Part shown: positions 59,714 through 64,000 of the stretch, in pieces
Layout of the letters: each line of letters starts with the position of its first letter
How positions within the stretch are numbered: position 1 is the stretch's first letter
DNA from: Cellulomonas dongxiuzhuiae
GTDB lineage: Bacteria > Actinomycetota > Actinomycetes > Actinomycetales > Cellulomonadaceae
Direction: 5' to 3'
NCBI RefSeq assembly: GCF_018623035.1
Contig: NZ_CP076023.1
Coordinates: forward strand, 434,001-498,000
DNA length: 64,000 bases
Program-made: the position numbers and the translations under genes
Notes under the pieces: model-generated
What the model was told of the DNA's origin: nothing
Database searches by the model: none
Seen by the model: only the letters and a program-made list of their open reading frames with translations

Positions 59714-62005
59714 GTGCGTCCCTCGCTACGTCACGCCTCACCCTCGCGCGTCGCCGCGCTCACCACCCAGATGCCACGCGCGCTGGCCGTGCTCCTCGCC
59801 GCGACGCTCCTCATCTTCGGGCTGGCGCCGACGCGCGCCGCTGCGGCGGGTGACGGCAGCTCGTTCGACAGCCCGGCGCCGCTTCCGCTGACGGTCCTGG
59901 ACGGCACGTTCGAGACCACGACGGAGGGCCGCACGATCCCCCAGGCCGTGAGCGGCCCGCCGATGTGGTACTACGCGACCTGGTACGAGTTCACGCCGAG
60001 CATCAGCGGACAGATCACGATCGAGGCGAGCTCGGCTTTCCACAACGGGCTCGAGGTCTGGAACGCCGCCCGCCAGCCCCTGGGCAACACCAACTACACC
60101 CCGACCACGAACTCGCGGCTGACCATGTGGTTCAACGCAGGCATGACCTACCGGCTCGGGTTCGGGAGCTATGGCCCGGCCAGCGGGACAGGTCCCGCCA
60201 CGCTCACGTTCCGCCCGACCCAGGTGCCCACCGCACCCACCGCGGTGACGGCGACCGCCGGCGACCAGTCCGCGCTGGTCACGTGGTCGCCCGCCACCGG
60301 CATCGTGCGGGACTACTCGCTGGTCTGCACGACGCCCGGCCGCATCCGTTTCAGCTGCGGCACCGCGGCGGGCAACCAGTTCTCCGCGACGGTCACGGGC
60401 CTGACCAACGGTCAGCCCACCACGATCGAGGTCCGCGCCCACAACTCCGCCGCCTTCGGTGCCGGTCCGCTGTCGGCCGCTGTGGAGGTGACGCCCCGCG
60501 GGACGTCCTCCGTCGTCCTGACGACCGACCCCGCGGTCGTGGTCAGCGGTGAGCCGTTCGCGGTGGACGCCACGGTCACGCGGTCGGACGGCTGGATGGC
60601 CACGGGCAGCGCGACGCTCGTCATCGCCGGTGAGTCACGCACGGTCGAGCTGTCCGGCGGCGGAGCCCGCGTGACGGGCCTGACCTCGCCGGTCGGGACC
60701 GTCCCGGTCACGGTCACCTACGAGGGCTCCACCGCCGTCACCGGATCGAGCGGCACGCTCGACATCAGCGTCGGCCGCGCCTCGCAGCGCGTGACGATCG
60801 ACGAGATCGACTCGTTGACCTACGGCCACGCTCCGGTCACGGTGTCCGGCTCGTCGACCTCCGGCGGTCCGGTCACGTTCGCGGCGACCGGCGCCTGCAC
60901 CGTGTCCGGCGATCAGCTGCACGCCACCGGCGCTGGCGAGTGCACGCTCACGGCCTCCCAGGCCGGGACAGCCCAGATCCTGCCTGCCACGGCCTCGACG
61001 ACCTTCATGATCGCCCAGCTCGCCCAGACGCTGACCCTCGAGGTCCCCGAGCTGGTCTACGACCAGAGCGCCGACGTCGAGACGTCCTCCTCGGCCGACC
61101 TGCCGGTGACCCTCACCGCCGACGGCGCCTGCACCCTGACCGACGGTCGCCTCACCGCGACCGACGTCGGGACCTGCACCGTGACCGCCACCCAGGACGG
61201 CACCGCCGACGTGTCGGCCGCCGCACCCGTGGTCGTCGACGTCCAGGTCGAGCGCCGCACCCAGGACGTCACGATCGCCCCGATCGGCGACCAGCTGTTC
61301 GCCGTCGAGCCGGTCCAGGTCACCGCGACCTCCTCGGTCGGGCTGCCCGTGACCCTCACCGCCGCCGGTGCGTGCGTGATCGTCGAGGACCTGCTCTTCG
61401 CGATCACGTCCGGCGAGTGCACCGTGACGGCCACCCAGGACGGGGACGAGCACACCCTGCCCGCCCGCGCCTCGAGCAGCGGGCGCGTCACCGGGACCGC
61501 CGCGCCCGCGACGGTGGTCATCGACGCCGAGCAGGGCGACGACGCGGACGGTGCCCCGTTCGTGGTGCTGGCCACCGGCGCCCGGCCCGGCACCGAGCTG
61601 GTCGTGACCGAGTCCACCACGGCCCGCCCGCTCGCCCGCGTCACCGTCGGTGCCGACGGCACCGCCGTCGCGACCGGCGTCCTGCCCCCCGGCCTGGCGG
61701 CCGGCGAGCACCGCCTGGTGGTCTCCACGGTCGGCCCGGACGGCGCGCCCGTACAGACCGAGCTGCGCTTCACGGTCGGCGCGGACGGCACGCTGGCCTG
61801 GATCGGCTCCAGCGCACTCGTGGCCGTCCCCGCGCCCGTCGCCCCCCCGGCACCGGCACCGGCACCGGCACCGGCACCCCAGCCGGTCACCCTGGCCACC
61901 ACAGGCACCGACGGCACCCTGCCCGTCGCGCTGACCGCCGGTGTCTGGCTGCTCCTCGGCGCAGCCCTCCTCACGGTGCGACGCCGCCGCAGCACCACCG
62001 CCTGA
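59714..62005 (+). CDS. Cell-wall-anchored surface protein with fibronectin III domain and LATTG sorting signal
   Basis: A 763-residue exported protein. GTG at 59714 has GGAG 7 bases upstream and gives a signal peptide (VLLAATLLIFGLAPTRAAAA). Residues about 60-170 are a jelly-roll-like domain, 175-260 a fibronectin type III domain (PTAVTATAGDQSALVTWSP), then repeated Ig-like modules marked by paired GACTL/GTCTV/GECTV-type cysteines. The C-terminus has a Pro/Ala stalk, the sorting signal LATTG, a hydrophobic helix and RRRR. LAXTG is the class E sortase motif of actinobacteria. Probably an adhesin or stalk protein. Confidence 0.85.
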   Translation: MRPSLRHASPSRVAALTTQMPRALAVLLAATLLIFGLAPTRAAAAGDGSSFDSPAPLPLTVLDGTFETTTEGRTIPQAVSGPPMWYYATWYEFTPSISGQITIEASSAFHNGLEVWNAARQPLGNTNYTPTTNSRLTMWFNAGMTYRLGFGSYGPASGTGPATLTFRPTQVPTAPTAVTATAGDQSALVTWSPATGIVRDYSLVCTTPGRIRFSCGTAAGNQFSATVTGLTNGQPTTIEVRAHNSAAFGAGPLSAAVEVTPRGTSSVVLTTDPAVVVSGEPFAVDATVTRSDGWMATGSATLVIAGESRTVELSGGGARVTGLTSPVGTVPVTVTYEGSTAVTGSSGTLDISVGRASQRVTIDEIDSLTYGHAPVTVSGSSTSGGPVTFAATGACTVSGDQLHATGAGECTLTASQAGTAQILPATASTTFMIAQLAQTLTLEVPELVYDQSADVETSSSADLPVTLTADGACTLTDGRLTATDVGTCTVTATQDGTADVSAAAPVVVDVQVERRTQDVTIAPIGDQLFAVEPVQVTATSSVGLPVTLTAAGACVIVEDLLFAITSGECTVTATQDGDEHTLPARASSSGRVTGTAAPATVVIDAEQGDDADGAPFVVLATGARPGTELVVTESTTARPLARVTVGADGTAVATGVLPPGLAAGEHRLVVSTVGPDGAPVQTELRFTVGADGTLAWIGSSALVAVPAPVAPPAPAPAPAPAPQPVTLATTGTDGTLPVALTAGVWLLLGAALLTVRRRRSTTA

Positions 62006-62013
62006 CAGTCCCC

Positions 62014-62051
62014 GCGGGGCATCGACGGGCTCCAGCCCGTCGATGCCCCGC
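62014..62051 (+). terminator. Strong terminator after the surface protein gene
   Basis: Perfect 17-bp stem GCGGGGCATCGACGGGC with its complement and a TCCA loop, 8 bp after the stop. Confidence 0.85.
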
Positions 62052-62184
62052 TGGCACACCCGCCCAGCCCGCACGACCCGATCGCTGCCCGGCGACAGCA
62101 GCACGGCGCCGACCACTGCGCCGACCTCCCCTCTCCTGAAAGGCGTTCACATGGCGCAGCGTCGTGAGGGCGGAGTGCCGCCCG

Positions 62185-63711
62185 TCACGGGCTCCCGGCC
62201 GGTGACGGTGCCGGCGTCGGGACCAGCAGTCGCACCCCCGGCAGCCGCAGGAGCACGCCCCCCGCGCGCAGCCGGTCCATCGTGGTGTCGTCGAAGCCGT
62301 TGCCCTTGCCGCGCACGATGACGGCCGCGGATCCCGAGGTGAGGTAGGCGACGGCGTCGTGCTGCCAGCGCGCGTTGTGGCGGCGCGAGACCGGCCGGCC
62401 CTGGTCGTCGCGCGTGCCGACGAGGTACGTCTGGCCGGAGACGTCGATGCGCGTGGCGCACCCCTGCTCCTCGTCGCGGGACAGGACGTCCAGGACCGCG
62501 AGCGCGCCGGGGGAGTCGGCGCGGACGCAGCCCGTGGCCGGGATGAGCTCGCGGGCCTCGGCCAGCGGACGCAGCTCCGGCGGCGGGGCGCGCAGCGCGC
62601 CCGTGGCCAGCCCGAGGGTGCAGGTGGTCAGCGCCGCGACCCACACCCGCTGCCCGGTGGGGACGAGCGAGACGCCCGCGGCCAGGACGAGCGCCACGGC
62701 CGCCGCGCTGTAGGCGGCGTAGTTCGCGTAGTACGACGGTGCCGCCAGGACCACCGCGACCTGTGCCACGAGGAGCGCCACCCACAGCCGCGCCCGTCGA
62801 CGCCGCCACGCAGCGAGTGCGGCCCCGGCGAGGAGCACGCAGACGGCGCCCGTGGCGGCGGCCCGCGCCGGTGGGGCGGCGTCGTGCAGGGCCGTGCCGG
62901 TCCCGGTGATCCCCTCGACCCGCTCGAGGACCGTGGCCGCGGTCCGTGGCCGGCCCAGCTGGGCCAGCAGCACCATGCGGACCGTCGCGGTGGGCGCGGC
63001 GACGAGGAAGGGCAGGACGACCAGCAGGGCGGACGCGGCGGCACCGGCGGTCACCCGGAGCGCCGGTCGACGGCCCGCGGTCCACGCCGCCCAGGCGATC
63101 ACCACGGCGACCGGCACCGCGTTCCAGATCTTGACCGTCGGCCCGAGCCCGAGCACGAGCCCCCCCGCGTACCACCACCGGCGGGAGGCGGCCGGGGCGC
63201 GCGCCCGCTGCAGCAGCGACACGGCGACCAGCAGCGTCAGCGTGCCGAGCGGCTCGAGCAGCGTCAGGTGCTCGGCCTGCGCGGCGGCCGCCGAGAGGGC
63301 GTACAGCCCGCCGGCGGCGACGGCGGCGGCCGTGCCCCAGCGCCGGGCCAGCAGCACCACGAGCACGGTGTTCAGCACCCCGACGACGACGAACCCGACC
63401 CGCGCCGCGGCGAGCGCGCCCGGGTCGCTCACCCAGCGGGTGAGGGCGGCGAACGGGGCCAGCGCGAGGGCGACCCCCGGCGGGTGCAGCAGCAGGAAGT
63501 CCCGGTACGGCAGCCGTCCGTGCACGAGCGCGACGGCGGCGGAGAAGTACACGCCGTCGTCGTAGCCGTGGTACGCGCGCAGCCCGGCGGCACCCCCGAG
63601 CAGGCGCCAGCGCACGACGAGCGCCAGGACGCCGGCCGCGCAGGCGACCGCCCACGCCGTGGCGCGCCCGTCCTGCGTGCGCGCCGCCCCCCTGCGGCCT
63701 GCACGAGCCAT
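62185..63711 (-). CDS. GT-C-like polytopic membrane glycosyltransferase
   Basis: A 508-residue membrane protein with about 10 hydrophobic helices. The first extracytoplasmic loop has the acidic pattern YDDGVYFSAAVALVHGRLPYRDFLLLHPPG in outline, with DFxxxHPPG, typical of GT39/GT87-like GT-C enzymes that use polyprenyl-phosphate sugars. The C-terminal soluble region (EQGCATRIDVSGQTYLVG) is outside the membrane. ATG at 63711. Likely role: adding sugar or mannose to wall glycans or secreted proteins; donor and acceptor are unknown. Confidence 0.75.
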   Translation of the reverse strand: MARAGRRGAARTQDGRATAWAVACAAGVLALVVRWRLLGGAAGLRAYHGYDDGVYFSAAVALVHGRLPYRDFLLLHPPGVALALAPFAALTRWVSDPGALAAARVGFVVVGVLNTVLVVLLARRWGTAAAVAAGGLYALSAAAAQAEHLTLLEPLGTLTLLVAVSLLQRARAPAASRRWWYAGGLVLGLGPTVKIWNAVPVAVVIAWAAWTAGRRPALRVTAGAAASALLVVLPFLVAAPTATVRMVLLAQLGRPRTAATVLERVEGITGTGTALHDAAPPARAAATGAVCVLLAGAALAAWRRRRARLWVALLVAQVAVVLAAPSYYANYAAYSAAAVALVLAAGVSLVPTGQRVWVAALTTCTLGLATGALRAPPPELRPLAEARELIPATGCVRADSPGALAVLDVLSRDEEQGCATRIDVSGQTYLVGTRDDQGRPVSRRHNARWQHDAVAYLTSGSAAVIVRGKGNGFDDTTMDRLRAGGVLLRLPGVRLLVPTPAPSPAGSP

Positions 63712-63782
63712 GCCGCCAGCGTCGCAGCGCGTCGCGCGTGCTGCCACAGGCCGGTCGCCCGTGGCCGACGACGGCGGAGGGT

Positions 63783-64000
63783 TCAGACGGGCGCGACCAC
63801 GTCGTCGCCCGACGGCTGCTGCTCCGGCGCGCGGCCCTCGGTGGCGTCGTGGCGCACGACGGCAGCGGCGAGCAGGCCCTGCCCGACGGTGTACGTCAGC
63901 ATCACCCAGAACCCCTGACCCGCGAGGTCCCACGACGGCACGAACGCCTCGAGCGCGATGAGCGCGTCGCTCACCAGGAACACCGCACCGCCCACCGCCG
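63783..64000 (-). CDS. YhhN/TMEM86-family membrane protein, C-terminal part (cut by window edge)
   Basis: The last about 70 residues of a gene running off the right edge. GGAVFLVSDALIALEAF and WVMLTYTVGQGLLAAAVV match the final helices of the YhhN/lysoplasmalogenase family, followed by a short acidic tail. The start lies beyond 64000. Confidence 0.75.
   Translation of the reverse strand, partial: AVGGAVFLVSDALIALEAFVPSWDLAGQGFWVMLTYTVGQGLLAAAVVRHDATEGRAPEQQPSGDDVVAPV

Overview
The window is chromosomal DNA from a high-GC Gram-positive actinobacterium. Very high GC in third codon positions, frequent GTG starts, ATGA/GTGA start-stop overlaps, and the mix of secreted CBM13-bearing glycoside hydrolases, an RskA-type sigma/anti-sigma pair, class F sortase, HelR and a LAXTG-type wall protein fit Cellulomonas or a close relative (Cellulomonadaceae). 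The genus is an inference from gene content only.

Layout. (1) 214-5401: FUSC-family membrane protein, cupin, and a coupled two-gene hemicellulase operon (GH27 then GH43, both CBM13-tailed) behind palindromic LacI-type sites. (2) 5607-8494: TetR regulator coupled to a haloacetate-dehalogenase-like hydrolase, then lgt and a small acidic protein. (3) 8555-12233: a four-gene redox operon (P450, heme-oxygenase-like diiron protein, glycosyltransferase, CDGSH protein). (4) 12338-29523: a 17-kb same-strand cluster of a LacI regulator, two paralogous ureohydrolases with His-rich N-termini, two peptide-type ABC transporters (two binding proteins, four permeases, two double-ATPase proteins), an MFS carrier and an ArgJ-type acetyltransferase. 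It looks like a system for import and processing of guanidino or acylated amino-acid compounds. Its gene-family content recalls the pah/oat/oppA part of clavulanate clusters, but without the beta-lactam genes. (5) 29596-33952: HelR with a rifamycin-associated element in its promoter region, divergent from a GH120-type beta-xylosidase. (6) 33978-36674: CmtR-like metal sensor with an ICMT-family protein, divergent from a SulP transporter. (7) 36715-40355: ECF sigma factor/RskA anti-sigma, class F sortase, DUF4397 surface protein and a DUF1540 protein. (8) 40401-49668: kinase-like protein, degenerate GGDEF protein, a 1347-residue membrane-anchored ECF sigma factor with an extracellular region, upp, tadA and a sirtuin.

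(9) 49755-59064: a tRNA-Ser(CGA) gene with a mobile island at its 3' end, bounded by two perfect 72-bp direct repeats (49839-49910 and 58993-59064). The island has visibly lower GC. It carries a frameshifted DDE-type recombinase with a duplicated N-terminal module, a small partner protein, a divergent restriction-modification pair (GHKL ATPase fused to a PD-(D/E)XK-like nuclease; C5-cytosine methyltransferase), a HEPN-like protein coupled to the methyltransferase, and an unrecognised 301-residue protein. No classical integrase is visible.

(10) 59065-64000: a decayed gene remnant, a large LATTG-anchored surface protein, a GT-C-like membrane protein and the C-terminus of a YhhN-family protein cut by the window edge.

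The two best leads are the ureohydrolase/ArgJ/transporter cluster and the tRNA-Ser island. The HelR-RAE pair and the giant fused ECF sigma factor are strong recognitions that fit known but thinly studied classes.
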